From: Prinia subflava
Taxonomy: Eukaryota; Chordata; Aves; Passeriformes; Cisticolidae
Direction: 5' to 3'
NCBI RefSeq assembly: GCF_021018805.1
Contig: NC_086248.1
Span: 100,675,739 to 100,739,738, forward strand
DNA: 64,000 nt
Shown here piece by piece: positions 63,617-64,000 of this stretch; positions within the stretch are counted from its first letter, which is position 1, and the number at the start of each line of letters is the position of its first letter. The position numbers and the translations under genes are program-made. A model generated the notes under the pieces. That model did no database searches, had not been told where the DNA came from, and worked only from the letters and a program-made list of their open reading frames with translations.

Positions 63617-64000
63617 GAGTAAGAGAGACTATTGAAGAGCAATAGACCAGAAAATATGATTTATCTACTGGATAAACTGGAAGCAAATGTAATGAAAACC
63701 ACAGATATAAGAAATATGGACAAATATGATGCAATGGTTGTACAGTCAGCAATGCTTTTGAAAGAATGAAGTCATGTCTGAAATTTTATTAGGCTTCTCT
63801 GAACTTGCAGTTGGAGAATGGAATAAAGGTGATCTGGCTGTTCTCAGGAATTAAGATATTCAAAAATGATTTTAATGTGATGCCTTCCTAAAGCTCTTAG
63901 CTAAACTAAATTAATAGAAGTAAAGATCAAATCAAGAATTAATAACCAAATAAAAGAGAGAGGGAAAAGTTGTGTAACACATGGTGGGCTCAAGCAATCA
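63617..64000. other. Unique AT-rich DNA to window end
   Basis: Nothing recognised. Confidence 0.5.

Noticed and set aside
1..64000. CRISPR arrays, bacterial operons or a prokaryotic system
   Set aside because: No spaced direct repeats, no dense coding and clear avian retroposons; the window is vertebrate nuclear DNA.

Overview
This window looks like non-coding vertebrate nuclear DNA from a bird, most likely a songbird (passerine). I found no protein-coding gene I can support. The sequence is AT-rich, stop codons are dense in all frames, and the longest open frames are either antisense to mobile elements or low-complexity. The avian call rests on CR1 LINE 3' ends: one clear plus-strand copy near 2.5 kb, one long minus-strand copy near 26 kb that still carries decayed reverse-transcriptase ORF2 sequence, and a probable scrap near 36 kb. 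The passerine call rests on endogenous retrovirus LTR sequence at 29.2-30.3 kb that resembles LTRs I associate with songbird genomes. That second call is from memory and not from a search.

Layout. 1-25.7 kb is mostly unique AT-rich DNA with a pure (ATC)14 microsatellite, a short CR1 3' end, an A/C-rich tract and a GAGTCTTATAT minisatellite. 25.8-26.5 kb is the minus-strand CR1. 27.1-27.3 kb is a 160-base polypyrimidine tract. 29.2-30.3 kb holds two nested, antisense solo-LTR-like elements, the inner one apparently inserted into the outer one. 30.3-57.7 kb is again mostly unique, with homopolymer runs, G-rich tracts with quadruplex potential (47.0 and 52.0 kb), an (CAGATATT)7 array (54.4 kb) and a candidate structured or conserved element (54.9 kb). 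57.7-58.5 kb is GC-richer and keeps one minus-strand frame with only three internal stops over about 260 codons, which suggests an unidentified processed pseudogene or decayed coding fragment. 60.6 kb has a CT-rich tract, and 63.0-63.25 kb a long A/C-rich tract followed by a (TTTA)n repeat.

Nothing here works as a gene system. The window reads as a gene desert or the interior of a very large intron, and exons of a host gene cannot be excluded by eye. The observations most worth checking are the minus-strand frame at 57.7-58.5 kb, the nested LTR pair, the inverted repeat in an ATTA-rich segment at 54.9 kb, and the recurring strand-asymmetric A/C (or G/T) tracts.
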